This document shows positions 1 through 8,339 of a stretch of DNA of 64,000 nucleotides, piece after piece (position 1 is the stretch's first letter; each line of letters starts with the position of its first letter). The position numbers and the translations under genes are program-made. The stretch is from Cytobacillus oceanisediminis (GTDB lineage: Bacteria; Bacillota; Bacilli; Bacillales; Cytobacillaceae): positions 2,473,501 through 2,537,500 of the forward strand of contig NZ_CP065511.1 in NCBI RefSeq assembly GCF_022811925.1, given 5' to 3'. The notes below the pieces were generated by a model. It ran no database searches. It had not been told where the DNA came from and was given only the letters and a program-made list of their open reading frames with translations.

Positions 1-487
1 AGGCATCATCATCCTTTTCGAACGGCCGATTGAAATTGGGGAAGTGATCGAGATCAATAATAAGATCGGTAAAATAGAAAGCATCCGTCTCAGATCAACT
101 ATCGTCCGTACAGCTAAAGAGGGAACCCTCATCGTCCCAAACCAATACTTCATCGAACAAATCATCAAGAACCGGACAGGCTCAGAAATGCTTGCCCAGG
201 TTCTAATCAGCGTAGCGTACGGCACTGATACAGATAAAGTCGAAAAGCTTCTGAGAGAAGCAGTGGATGTGGAAATCCCCAAAACAGAAGGGATTTTAAT
301 GGCACCTGCACCTGATATCCGTTTTGTGGATTTCCGCAATAAGGCAATGGACTTTTTGATAGAAGTACCTGTTGCAGATTTTGAAGCCAAACAGAAATTT
401 GAAAGCCGGCTAAGACATGTAATTGCAGAGAATTTTTATAAAAACGGAATTGAACTTGCCTCAGCACAGCTGCTGCCCGGTGAATGA
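1..487 (+). CDS. Mechanosensitive channel, MscS family (3' end only)
   Basis: The gene enters from the left edge; its reading frame is open from base 2, so the true start lies outside the window. The visible 161 residues begin inside the beta domain with the FERPIEIGE stretch typical of MscS channels, followed by a conserved beta region (SIRLRSTIV, then LIVPNQ) and the alpha/beta C-terminal domain. MscS proteins are inner-membrane channels that open under membrane tension and release solutes on hypo-osmotic shock. The pore helix is not visible here. A hairpin terminator follows 28 bases after the stop. The family is confident; which paralogue it is cannot be decided. Confidence 0.85.
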   Translation, partial: GIIILFERPIEIGEVIEINNKIGKIESIRLRSTIVRTAKEGTLIVPNQYFIEQIIKNRTGSEMLAQVLISVAYGTDTDKVEKLLREAVDVEIPKTEGILMAPAPDIRFVDFRNKAMDFLIEVPVADFEAKQKFESRLRHVIAENFYKNGIELASAQLLPGE

Positions 488-514
488 CGGGTTCAGTTAA
501 CAGGAGATAAAACG

Positions 515-544
515 AAAACACCAGCCGCTCGGGGCTGGTGTTTT
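515..544. terminator. Rho-independent terminator, bidirectional
   Basis: AAAACACCAGCC and GGCTGGTGTTTT form a 12-bp stem around a 6-base loop between the convergent MscS gene and the small minus-strand membrane gene. The A and T tracts on the two sides let it work in both directions. Confidence 0.85.
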
Positions 545-556
545 CCAAAGTGTATC

Positions 557-742
557 CTATTTCCCTAACAAAGCTTTAACTCCAAGATAAAGAATGGCAA
601 GACCAAATATGATCATAGCCAGACCGCCGACAATGGTGAAAAAGCTGGCAATACCTGAAGTAATAACTGCAGAAACAGGTACCATAGTCATGCCGTAGCC
701 AGCAAGCATACATGCAAGATATAATAATGCTAATTGATACAT
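557..742 (-). CDS. Small two-helix membrane protein, unknown function
   Basis: This 61-residue protein is almost entirely two hydrophobic segments (about residues 3-22 and 28-55) joined by a short turn, with a C-terminal LLGK. It has no long hydrophilic part and no recognisable motif. Its reality rests on a strong GGGAGGG ribosome binding site 7 bases before the ATG and on the bidirectional terminator just downstream. I do not recognise the family and assign no function. Confidence 0.6.
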   Translation of the reverse strand: MYQLALLYLACMLAGYGMTMVPVSAVITSGIASFFTIVGGLAMIIFGLAILYLGVKALLGK

Positions 743-852
743 TATATATCCCTCCCTTCCATACTAAGGTATGAAAAAGAAGGAATTTTGCTTGGTTTAA
801 TATCCCGAATCTTCCGAATAAGATAAAAACAGTTCTTTAGAATTATTTAGTG

Positions 853-1287
853 CTAATGATTCTCCTTTACTTCCTGAATAGCAATGAGTTTTAAAGCAGT
901 TAATTCTTCCTCTGATAACCTTTCAGTTAAAAGACTGTATAATTCATTCTGCTCTTCAGCAGTCAGTCCGCCTTTTACTTTTGAGACACTCTGCTGGATT
1001 TCCTTCATCGAAAAGCTTTCTGAAATCTTTTTCACAGCCTCTTCTTTTGTCTTAATCGGCAATGATGTCTCTTCAAGATCTACAGCTTTTAAATCATCCT
1101 GGCTGCTTCCAAGCAGGGCCTCTACATTTGGATCACTGGCAAGCATCTCCAGATCATCCTCAGTGATGCTGCCGGCAACTTCTGTCATTACTTTATTTGA
1201 TATCAAATCCATTGAAGCAAAATAGATGAGGAATCCCAATAAAATAAAAGACCCTCCAGTTATTGTCCAAAAAATAATTTTTTTCAA
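853..1287 (-). CDS. Membrane-anchored hypothetical protein
   Basis: The protein is 144 residues long. Residues 3-24 are a hydrophobic anchor and the remaining 120 residues are acidic and helical (EDDLEMLA, TAEEQNELYSLL), probably outside the membrane. The only start available is a TTG without a good ribosome binding site. The same frame stays open about 60 bases further upstream and would encode the coding-looking stretch WEECERICSLFEQPKKLKK, so the N-terminus may be longer than called, with an unusual start. I do not recognise the family; the function is unknown. Confidence 0.55.
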   Translation of the reverse strand: MKKIIFWTITGGSFILLGFLIYFASMDLISNKVMTEVAGSITEDDLEMLASDPNVEALLGSSQDDLKAVDLEETSLPIKTKEEAVKKISESFSMKEIQQSVSKVKGGLTAEEQNELYSLLTERLSEEELTALKLIAIQEVKENH

Positions 1288-1397
1288 CTTTTTGGGCTGC
1301 TCAAATAACGAACAGATCCGTTCACACTCCTCCCATTTTCCATCTCTTTAAATTGTAAATGGTCTTTTCCTGATTTTGCAAATCTTTCTCACCTATA

Positions 1398-1415
1398 GAA
1401 CGTATGTGCTATAAT
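1398..1415 (+). promoter_or_regulatory. Extended -10 promoter with degenerate SOS-like box
   Basis: TGcTATAAT at 1407-1415 is a full extended -10 element 31 bases before the helicase start. GAACgtatGTGC at 1398-1409 overlaps it and resembles the Gram-positive LexA box (GAAC-N4-GTTC) with one mismatch in the second half. LexA control is only a possibility. Confidence 0.45.
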
Positions 1416-1445
1416 AGGGGAATAATAAAGCAAGGAGCCGTTTCC

Positions 1446-3737
1446 ATGCATAATAAGATAAAAATATCGGTTAGATCGTTAGTTGAATATGTTTATAAAA
1501 GCGGCAGCATTGAAACAGGCTTCCGTTCTGCAGTGCCGCTTTCAGAAGGAACCAGGATTCATCAGAGAATCCAAAAACTTTATGGGGAAGAAGATCAAAA
1601 AGAAGTGTATCTGCACACAGCCTTAACCTTCAATCTCCTCAACTTTCAGCTGGAAGGCAGGTGTGATGGGCTTCTCATCAGAAATGAAGAACGGATGATT
1701 GATGAAATTAAGTCTGTTTCCCTCCCGCTATCTGAAATTGATGAATTTGCTTATCCTGTCCATTGGGCTCAGGCTAAATGCTATGCTTTCATGTATGCAA
1801 AAGATCATAATCTTCCAGAAATGACGGTTCAATTAACATATATTCAGTCTAAAACAGATGAAGTGAAAAGATTTCAGCAAAGCTATTCTTTTCGTGAACT
1901 TGAAGAATTTATACTTTGCCTTCTGGAATCCTATTTTCCATACGCCGACTTGAGGATTCAGCATCAACAGGCATTAATAAGGAGCGTACAAGAACTGGCT
2001 TTTCCTTTTTCTGCCTACCGAAATGGCCAGAGAAAATTTGCCGGGGCTGTATACAAAACCATTGCTGAAGGGAAAAACTTATTTGCCAACGCACCTACTG
2101 GCATCGGCAAAACTATTTCTACCCTTTTTCCAGCATTAAAAGCCATTGGGGAAGGACATATTCATAGGATCATTTATGCTACAGCCAAAACCATTACCCG
2201 TCAGGCTGCTGAAGGGGCCATTGCCATGATGGAGGATGGTGGATTGAAGCTAAAATCGGTCACAATCACGGCCAAGGACAAAATTTGCTTTAAGGAAGAA
2301 ACCAATTGCCAAAAAGACAGCTGTGAGTTTGCCAATGGATATTACGACCGGATAAACCATGCCGTACTTGACCTCCTGAAGAATGAGAACATGATAACCA
2401 GAACGACAATTGAAAAATATGCTATGAAGCATAAAGTCTGCCCTTTTGAATTTTCATTGGATGCTGCATACGCCGCCGACGCCATTATCGGTGATTATAA
2501 CTATATTTTCGATCCGAGGGTCTCACTTAAGCGATTGCTGGAAGAGGAGAAAAAGAAAACGGCGCTCCTGATCGATGAAGCGCATAACCTTGTGGACCGT
2601 GGAAGGGAAATGTATTCAAGTTCCCTGGAGAAATCAGCCTTTCTTCAATTGAGCAGAAGCTTTAAGGGGAAGGATGAAGGGATTCAAAAAAGCGCTAAAC
2701 AGGTTAATGGAATTTTTATTGCATTAAAAAAGAAATGTGGTGAAAATCAGGAAATCGCTGAAAAGGATCCCCCTGAAGAACTTTTTAATGTTCTCGAGGA
2801 ATTTGTTCAATATGCCGAAAACTATCTGGGGCAAACCAGAAACAATACGGATGAAGAATTGCTGGAAGTTTTCTTTGCTGCACAGAACTTTATAAGAATA
2901 GGGAAACTGTATGATGAAAGATTTGTAACGTATATTCAAAAGCAGAGGAATGACCTGATCATCAAGTTATTTTGCCTGGATCCATCGTATCTTCTGCAAA
3001 AGGCCAGAAAAGGATATAAAGCGGCTATCTTTTTTTCAGCTACCTTAATGCCTCTCAATTATTATTTGGACATGCTTGGCTTTCAGGAAGAAGATTTTAT
3101 TTTATCCATTCCTTCACCATTCTCAAAAGATCAGGCTAAGGTCTACATACAGCCGCTTTCCACAAGATATCGTGACCGGGAAGGATCAATTGAACCAATC
3201 GTCATCACCATTAAGAACATGCTAAAGGGTCAAAAGGGAAATTACCTGATCTTCTTTCCATCCTATCAATATATGGAGAATGTTTATGGAAGGTTCCTCG
3301 ATGAGGAAATGCCAATGCATACAATCATTCAAAAGACTGGAATGGATGAAAGAGAAAGGGAAGAGTTTCTGGATGCATTCCAGCCAAATACTGCTGGAAC
3401 GCTGTTAGGGTTCGCAGTCATGGGCGGGATATTTTCAGAAGGCATTGATTTACAGGGGGATAAGCTGAATGGTGTATTTGTGGTGGGTGTGGGTCTTCCC
3501 CAGATCGGCTTTGAACGTAATATTATGAAAGCTTACTTCCAGCAGCAAGGAAAAAACGGCTATGATTATGCCTATACCTATCCTGGAATGAACAAAGTTC
3601 TTCAGGCAGGAGGCAGACTTATTCGTTCTGAAAACGATACAGGAATAATTGTCTTAATGGATGACAGGTATGTTCAGGCAAAGTATCAGGCCCTGCTGCC
3701 AGAAGAATGGAAAGATTCTATTTTGTTAAGAAGGTAA
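1446..3737 (+). CDS. PD-(D/E)XK nuclease / XPD-DinG family helicase fusion
   Basis: The ATG at 1446 has an AAGGAG site 9 bases upstream, giving 763 residues. The N-terminal part carries a RecB/Cas4-like nuclease signature: GRCDG near residues 71-75 and DEIK near 86-89 supply the D and ExK residues. A superfamily 2 helicase follows, with Walker A APTGIGKT near 216-223, four cysteines near 281, 288, 293 and 332 that fit the Fe-S cluster of XPD-type helicases, and a DEAH box near 376. The C-terminal helicase domain ends with the QAGGRLIR motif. Such proteins unwind DNA 5'-3' and act in repair or replication-transcription conflicts; the fused nuclease suggests unwinding coupled to cleavage. The cellular role in this organism is inferred. 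Confidence 0.88.
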   Translation: MHNKIKISVRSLVEYVYKSGSIETGFRSAVPLSEGTRIHQRIQKLYGEEDQKEVYLHTALTFNLLNFQLEGRCDGLLIRNEERMIDEIKSVSLPLSEIDEFAYPVHWAQAKCYAFMYAKDHNLPEMTVQLTYIQSKTDEVKRFQQSYSFRELEEFILCLLESYFPYADLRIQHQQALIRSVQELAFPFSAYRNGQRKFAGAVYKTIAEGKNLFANAPTGIGKTISTLFPALKAIGEGHIHRIIYATAKTITRQAAEGAIAMMEDGGLKLKSVTITAKDKICFKEETNCQKDSCEFANGYYDRINHAVLDLLKNENMITRTTIEKYAMKHKVCPFEFSLDAAYAADAIIGDYNYIFDPRVSLKRLLEEEKKKTALLIDEAHNLVDRGREMYSSSLEKSAFLQLSRSFKGKDEGIQKSAKQVNGIFIALKKKCGENQEIAEKDPPEELFNVLEEFVQYAENYLGQTRNNTDEELLEVFFAAQNFIRIGKLYDERFVTYIQKQRNDLIIKLFCLDPSYLLQKARKGYKAAIFFSATLMPLNYYLDMLGFQEEDFILSIPSPFSKDQAKVYIQPLSTRYRDREGSIEPIVITIKNMLKGQKGNYLIFFPSYQYMENVYGRFLDEEMPMHTIIQKTGMDEREREEFLDAFQPNTAGTLLGFAVMGGIFSEGIDLQGDKLNGVFVVGVGLPQIGFERNIMKAYFQQQGKNGYDYAYTYPGMNKVLQAGGRLIRSENDTGIIVLMDDRYVQAKYQALLPEEWKDSILLRR

Positions 3738-3740
3738 AAG

Positions 3741-3765
3741 CATCCTGCTCAGAAAGAGCAGGATG
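3741..3765. terminator. Hairpin between convergent genes
   Basis: CATCCTGCTC and GAGCAGGATG pair around AGAAA, just after the helicase stop. On the minus strand it is followed by CTTTT, so it may terminate both converging genes. Confidence 0.7.
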
Positions 3766-3772
3766 TTGGTGA

Positions 3773-4399
3773 TCATTTAGTAATAAGCGGGCCTTTAGGC
3801 GCCTGCATTTTTTCAAGCGTTTTTTCGAAAATAGGGTAAAAGAATTGTACTACCAGACCAAGTGTTAATGTTACCACAATCGTGCCTACACCGATTGCAC
3901 CTTTGAATAAAAACGCAAGCAGCAGGGCAAAGCTTTCGCTGATGATCCTTGAATTTCTTAAATTCAATCCAAATCTTGTGTGAATAGCTACCATCAATGT
4001 ATCCATCGGACTTGCCGGAAATTTGGCCTGAAGATAGATGGCAACTCCCATTCCCATCGAAAGGATGCCAAAAAGCAATATGAATGATTGACCTGCCAAT
4101 GTTTGAGGGGAAAGGTCACCAAAAATAACGAGAAGCCAAAAGTCAATTAGTGCGCCAATAATTAAGATGGAAATGGCTGCTAGGACTTCAGGCTTTTTTT
4201 TCATTAAAAAAGCATTTATAAAAATAAGTGCGATTCCATTAATAAAAACAAAGGTGCCAACTGTTAAGTTAAACATTTGAGATTCACCAACTGCCAGGGC
4301 ATCCCATGCAGAAGCTCCAAGGTTTGACCTGATAATCAGGGCTACACCCATTGTCAGGATAAGCATCCCAATGATAAAAAATAAGAAACGTTCTTTCAT
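3773..4399 (-). CDS. yczE: YczE/YyaS/YitT family integral membrane protein
   Basis: The protein has 208 residues and about five hydrophobic segments. It carries family signatures: RSNLGASAWDAL near the N-terminus, the repeat-like KFPASPMDTLMVAI in the middle, and long glycine-rich helices. In B. subtilis, YczE is needed for surfactin production, but its molecular activity is not established, so only family membership is claimed. The ATG has a GGAGAG site 5 bases upstream. It stands alone, converging on the helicase. Confidence 0.75.
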   Translation of the reverse strand: MKERFLFFIIGMLILTMGVALIIRSNLGASAWDALAVGESQMFNLTVGTFVFINGIALIFINAFLMKKKPEVLAAISILIIGALIDFWLLVIFGDLSPQTLAGQSFILLFGILSMGMGVAIYLQAKFPASPMDTLMVAIHTRFGLNLRNSRIISESFALLLAFLFKGAIGVGTIVVTLTLGLVVQFFYPIFEKTLEKMQAPKGPLITK

Positions 4400-4729
4400 G
4401 AAGACTCTCCAATCAACTATGTTTAATATTTAGCTTGACCCTTTTTAAAATCAATACTCCCTCAGCACTGAAATTATGAAAGGAAAATTCATTTTACCAT
4501 CAGATTATATTGGTTAACAGATATTTTTTATGAAAAGTTGTTGGATTTTGCAGGAAAAAGGCGAAAGATATTAAGAAGATATCAGTTTTCATTCATCTGA
4601 AACTGTGCTATATTATTTTACATTCATTCACCATTTATTAATGCTGGCTTTACATATTTTTTACATATAAAAACTTAGCCGCTGCTAAGTTTTTCGCATG
4701 TTTACAATTTAAGAGGTGAAACCACACTT
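4400..4729. other. Intergenic region between yczE and ltaS
   Basis: These 330 AT-rich bases hold the divergent promoters of yczE and ltaS and the hairpin at 4669-4694. No open frame here looks coding. Confidence 0.5.
4669..4694 (+). terminator. Attenuator-like hairpin in the ltaS leader
   Basis: AAAAACTTAGC and GCTAAGTTTTT form a perfect 11-bp stem with loop CGCT, ending in a T run, 35 bases before the ltaS start. It has the shape of an intrinsic terminator inside a 5' leader, so it may attenuate ltaS or stop upstream read-through. Confidence 0.55.
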
Positions 4730-6697
4730 ATGGGAAAGTTATTTAAATCGCCTAAGAAATTGGCGAAAAACAGCCTTGCTGTGTTCTTTCTGACTGTTAT
4801 CCTTTTTTGGCTAAAAACGTATATAGCCTATCGCATTGAATTTAATTTAGGGATCAATAATGATATACAGCGATTTCTGCTGTTTCTGAATCCTTTAAGT
4901 TCAACGCTGATATTCCTGGGATTTGCTTTGTTTTTTAAAGGGAAATTGCAGTCAGGCATGCTTATTGGCTTGAATTTATTTTTATCTTTCCTGCTTTATG
5001 CAAATGTCGTTTATTATAGATTCTTTAACGACTTTATTACAGTTCCCGTACTAATGCAGGCAAAAGTAAATGGGGGGCAGCTGGGGGATAGTGCTCTTTC
5101 TTTAATGTCTCCATGGGATATTTTTTATTTTACAGATACACTGCTGCTCCTCTTCCTGGCAGTCAGGAAATGGTACAAACCAGGAAAGAAAATTAGCCGA
5201 AAACCCGCATTGGCTGTTATCGCTGCAGGTATCATTGTATTCTTCATCAATCTTGAAATTGCTGAGAATGACCGGCCTGAACTGCTTACACGTTCCTTCG
5301 ACCGCAATTATTTGGTGAAATACCTTGGAGCATACAATTTCACGGTATATGATATTGTCCAAAATGCGAAGTCTGCCAGCCAAAGGGCTCTTGCGGATAA
5401 TAACGATGTGACTGAAGTGGAGAACTATGTAAAAGCCAAGTATGCACCTCCGAACCCTGAATACTTCGGAAAAGCTAAGGGCATGAATGTTATTTACGTG
5501 TCCATGGAATCACTTCAGACTTTTATTATTGACTACAAGCTGAATGGAAAAGAAGTTACCCCATTCCTGAACTCACTTGCACATAGCGGCAAGACATTTT
5601 ATTTTGATAATATTGTTAATCAAACCGGACAGGGAAAGACTTCCGATGCCGAGTTCATCATGGATACATCGCTATATCCAATGTCACAGGGAGCGGTTTA
5701 TGTAACAAAAGCGCAAAATACCTTCCATGGCACACCTGCTATTTTAAAGTCACATGGCTATACTTCAGCAGCTTTCCATGGAAACTACAAGACATTCTGG
5801 AACCGTAACGAAATGTATAAAACCATGGGCTATGACAAGTTTTTTGATGCTGAGTATTACAATATGAGCGATGAAAACACTAAAAACTATGGGTTGAAGG
5901 ATAAGCCGTTTTTCAAAGAATCCATGCCGATGCTGACCAGTCTTCCTCAGCCATTTTATACAAAATTCATCACTCTTTCTAATCACTTCCCTTTTAAAAT
6001 GGATGAGTGGGATACTGATTTCCCTGCAGGCGAAACGGATAATGATGTGGTTAACCACTATTTCCAGTCGGCGAATTATATGGACCAGGCACTCCAGCAG
6101 TTCTTTGAGGATTTAAAGGAATCCGGCCTATATGATCATACAGTAGTTGTCCTGTATGGCGATCACTACGGAATTTCCGAAAACCACAATGAGGCAATGG
6201 CGGAAGTGATCGGAAAAGAGATTACTCCATTTGAATATGCCAGGCTTCAAAGAGTGCCAGTATTCATTCATGTACCTGGAGTGGATGGCGGCATTGTCCA
6301 TAATGTTGGCGGACAGATAGATGTGCGTCCGACATTACTTCACCTGCTGGGCATTGATACAAAAAATTACCTGGAAATGGGATCAGATCTGTTATCAGAT
6401 AAGCACCGTGAAGTACTCCCATTCCGAAACGGCAACTTCATTTCACCTGAATATACACAGATTGAAGAAACCTGTTATTTTTCTGAAACTGGCGAAATAG
6501 CTGAGGCTCATGCATGTAAGCCATTTTCCGATCAGGCGAAAAAAGAGCTTGAAATGTCAGACAACATTGTTTTCAAAGACCTGATGCGCTTTTATAAGCC
6601 GGAAGGATTTGTTCCAGTCAACCGGAATGATTACTCTTATGTAAAGAAAGAGGTGCCATTTAAAGAGGAAAGAAATGGCCCGGGTATACAGAAGTAA
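4730..6697 (+). CDS. ltaS: Lipoteichoic acid synthase family protein (LtaS/YflE type)
   Basis: LtaS transfers glycerol-phosphate from phosphatidylglycerol to the growing lipoteichoic acid chain on the outer face of the membrane. The 655-residue length is typical. About five membrane segments occupy residues 15-200; an extracellular sulfatase-fold domain follows, starting near VIYVSMESLQ with the metal-binding Glu. The catalytic threonine is T304 in GQGKTSDAEF, and YGDHYG supplies the metal-binding Asp and His. The gene has a GAGGTGA ribosome binding site and its own terminator, and is monocistronic. Bacillus carries several paralogues (ltaS, yfnI, yqgS, yvgJ), so the exact one is uncertain. 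Confidence 0.9.
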   Translation: MGKLFKSPKKLAKNSLAVFFLTVILFWLKTYIAYRIEFNLGINNDIQRFLLFLNPLSSTLIFLGFALFFKGKLQSGMLIGLNLFLSFLLYANVVYYRFFNDFITVPVLMQAKVNGGQLGDSALSLMSPWDIFYFTDTLLLLFLAVRKWYKPGKKISRKPALAVIAAGIIVFFINLEIAENDRPELLTRSFDRNYLVKYLGAYNFTVYDIVQNAKSASQRALADNNDVTEVENYVKAKYAPPNPEYFGKAKGMNVIYVSMESLQTFIIDYKLNGKEVTPFLNSLAHSGKTFYFDNIVNQTGQGKTSDAEFIMDTSLYPMSQGAVYVTKAQNTFHGTPAILKSHGYTSAAFHGNYKTFWNRNEMYKTMGYDKFFDAEYYNMSDENTKNYGLKDKPFFKESMPMLTSLPQPFYTKFITLSNHFPFKMDEWDTDFPAGETDNDVVNHYFQSANYMDQALQQFFEDLKESGLYDHTVVVLYGDHYGISENHNEAMAEVIGKEITPFEYARLQRVPVFIHVPGVDGGIVHNVGGQIDVRPTLLHLLGIDTKNYLEMGSDLLSDKHREVLPFRNGNFISPEYTQIEETCYFSETGEIAEAHACKPFSDQAKKELEMSDNIVFKDLMRFYKPEGFVPVNRNDYSYVKKEVPFKEERNGPGIQK

Positions 6698-6704
6698 GAT
6701 TTAG

Positions 6705-6737
6705 GAGCAGAGAGATAACTCTCTGCTCTCTTTTTTT
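6705..6737 (+). terminator. Rho-independent terminator of ltaS
   Basis: GAGCAGAGAG and CTCTCTGCTC pair around ATAA and are followed by a seven-T run. Confidence 0.9.
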
Positions 6738-6760
6738 GAGAGATAAGAAAGTATCATTTT

Positions 6761-7082
6761 TGAACGTCGATAACTGTCTAGCTCCACAAGGAATGCTTCG
6801 ACAGCTTTATCATCGCACGACTAAATGCGTTAGCTTTTAGGAGGAGTGCCTACCCCCTCGAGGTCACAAGCTTGTCTAGTTGCGGCTCCTAGGGACTCGG
6901 GGTCATAAGCCGTTTCCTTTCGGAAGGAAGAACGCCTTCTTACAGGAACCGTCTTATGCCTGTCGTCCCTGGGCAGTCGCCTCCACATATCGGGCAATCC
7001 TCACAAAAAGGCAAAGTACGCCTTTCTGGGAGGATTGCTTGTGCTTGTCGGGGGTGGGCAAGGCAATTCCTCTTTTCTTGGC
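6761..7082. repeat. Composite intergenic hairpin repeat, copy A
   Basis: This is one of three copies of a Bacillaceae-type intergenic element that begins tgaac(g/t)tcgataac(t/g)gtctagc. GCCTACCCCCTCGAGG near 6848 and GTCGGGGGTGGGCAAGGC near 7047 are roughly self-complementary, and the inner arms GCAATCCTC and GAGGATTGC pair, so the unit folds as a long rod. Compared with copy B at 23641 it carries two extra segments, about 62 bases near 6786-6847 and about 124 bases at 6871-6994. Open frames across it on both strands are by-products of its composition and are not called as genes. Confidence 0.75.
6871..6994. repeat. Second hairpin unit nested inside repeat copy A
   Basis: Relative to copy B the flanking sequence is interrupted exactly between cacaag and caatcc by 124 bases. 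The inserted piece has the same plan as its host: gtctag at its left, GGGACTCGGGGTCATAAGC facing CTTATGCCTGTCGTCCC, and an inner aacgcct core. It therefore looks like a related element inserted into the apical part of the first one. Confidence 0.6.
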
Positions 7083-7172
7083 AGCCGCAATATATGCAGA
7101 AAGTATGCAGTTTACTAAGAGAATGCACGGGTAGAGTATCTTTGTAAAGAGATTAAAGGAAGGATGATATTA

Positions 7173-7502
7173 ATGTATAGCCAATCTTTTGAAGAATGCA
7201 TCCAGGCTTGTTTAGAATGCATGAAGGCCTGTAATGTATGCTATGATGCATGCTTAGGAGAAGAGGATGTTAAAATGATGGCGGATTGTATCCGCCTGGA
7301 CAGGGAGTGCGCTGATATCTGTGCCTTTGCAGCTAAGGCGATGCAGACAAACAGCCCTTTTGCCAAGCAAATTTGCACTCTATGTGCAGACATTTGTGAA
7401 GAGTGCGGAAATGAGTGCAAAAAACACGACCACGGCCATTGCCAGCGCTGTGCTGAAGCATGCTTTAAGTGTGCGGAAGAATGCCGTAAAATGGCTGCTT
7501 AA
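7173..7502 (+). CDS. Four-helix copper-binding protein (Csp/DUF326, YhjQ-like)
   Basis: The 109-residue protein is packed with cysteines in helical CxxxC spacing (CIQACLECMKACNVC, CTLCADICEECGNEC, CQRCAEACFKCAEEC), the hallmark of copper storage proteins that hold many Cu(I) ions inside a four-helix bundle. It has no Tat or Sec signal, so it would be cytosolic like Csp3. The ATG at 7173 is chosen over the one at 7164 because AAGGAAGG lies directly against the earlier ATG. The next gene, ydhK, has a His/Met-rich segment, so the pair may deal with metal, but no operon link is visible: a terminator separates them. Confidence 0.85.
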   Translation: MYSQSFEECIQACLECMKACNVCYDACLGEEDVKMMADCIRLDRECADICAFAAKAMQTNSPFAKQICTLCADICEECGNECKKHDHGHCQRCAEACFKCAEECRKMAA

Positions 7503-7512
7503 ATTAGCAGGC

Positions 7513-7542
7513 AAAACAGACATCCAGCAGGGTGTCTGTTTT
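7513..7542 (+). terminator. Rho-independent terminator of the csp gene
   Basis: AAAACAGACA and TGTCTGTTTT form a 10-bp stem; the T run lies in the 3' arm. Confidence 0.75.
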
Positions 7543-7694
7543 CAATGCGGATTATTTACAATATTCGGTTATGAATAAATGTACATATTTTCCATTTCTC
7601 AGGGAAGTATTAATTTAGACTTTTGTATGCCTGTTCCATAGTTTCTGCACAATTTATTGCCATACTAACTTCATGAAGAAAAGGAGGAATAGAT

Positions 7695-8294
7695 ATGTTA
7701 ACAAATAAAAAATTCGCCATTTGGTTTGTTTCGCTCGCTGCGGCTTTAACTTTAACTGCCTGCGGCGGAAATGACGGGGATGCCGGTCAAGAAGGTACCA
7801 GCAATGAAGAGAGCACAGCGAATAATGAGAGCAGCGGCCATTCAGGAGACCATTCTGGCATGGACCATTCCGGCTCCGGAGAAGTCCCTGAAGGAATAAA
7901 GGAAGCAGAAAATCCAAAATATGAAGTTGGAAGCAAGGCCTTTATTACAGAAGGACATATGGAAGGGATGGAGGGAGCTGAAGCAACAGTTGCAGGTGCA
8001 TATGATACAACAGTCTATTCAGTCTCTTATACACCAACCACTGGCGGTAAAAAAGTTGAAAATCATAAATGGGTAGTTCACGAAGAGATTGCTGATGCGG
8101 GAGAGGAACCATTTAAAGAAGGCGACGAGGTAAAAATAAATGCAAGTCACATGGAGGGGATGAAAGGAGCAACTGCTGAAATCGATTCTGTGCAGGAAAC
8201 AACAGTCTACACAGTTGACTTTACTACAGCTGACGGCCAGGAAGTAAAAAACCACATGTGGGTAACAGAAAACGAGCTTTCTCCATCGGAATAA
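7695..8294 (+). CDS. ydhK: YdhK family lipoprotein (two DUF1541 repeats)
   Basis: The 199-residue precursor has a lipoprotein signal ending LTLTAC, with the lipidated Cys at about residue 23. A low-complexity Ser/Glu linker follows and contains HSGDHSGMDHSG, a His/Met-rich stretch that could bind metal. Two tandem DUF1541 units follow (GHMEGMEGAEATV...VENHKWVVHEEI and SHMEGMKGATAEI...VKNHMWVTENEL). It would be tethered to the outer face of the membrane. Copper association is suggested by the neighbouring csp gene and by the HM-rich motifs, not demonstrated. The ribosome binding site AAGGAGG is strong and the transcript ends at the long hairpin after the stop. Confidence 0.85.
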   Translation: MLTNKKFAIWFVSLAAALTLTACGGNDGDAGQEGTSNEESTANNESSGHSGDHSGMDHSGSGEVPEGIKEAENPKYEVGSKAFITEGHMEGMEGAEATVAGAYDTTVYSVSYTPTTGGKKVENHKWVVHEEIADAGEEPFKEGDEVKINASHMEGMKGATAEIDSVQETTVYTVDFTTADGQEVKNHMWVTENELSPSE

Positions 8295-8302
8295 TATAGA
8301 AT

Positions 8303-8339
8303 GTTAAAGAGCTTATCTGCCGAAGATAAGCTCTTTAAC
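8303..8339. terminator. Long bidirectional hairpin
   Basis: GTTAAAGAGCTTATCT and its exact complement form a 16-bp stem with a 5-base loop between the convergent ydhK and VTT genes. Confidence 0.75.

Noticed and set aside
6880..7147. Overlapping open frames of 60-85 codons on both strands after ltaS
   Set aside because: They lie entirely in the hairpin repeat copy A, have no ribosome binding site and translate to arginine/proline/cysteine-rich low-complexity sequence.
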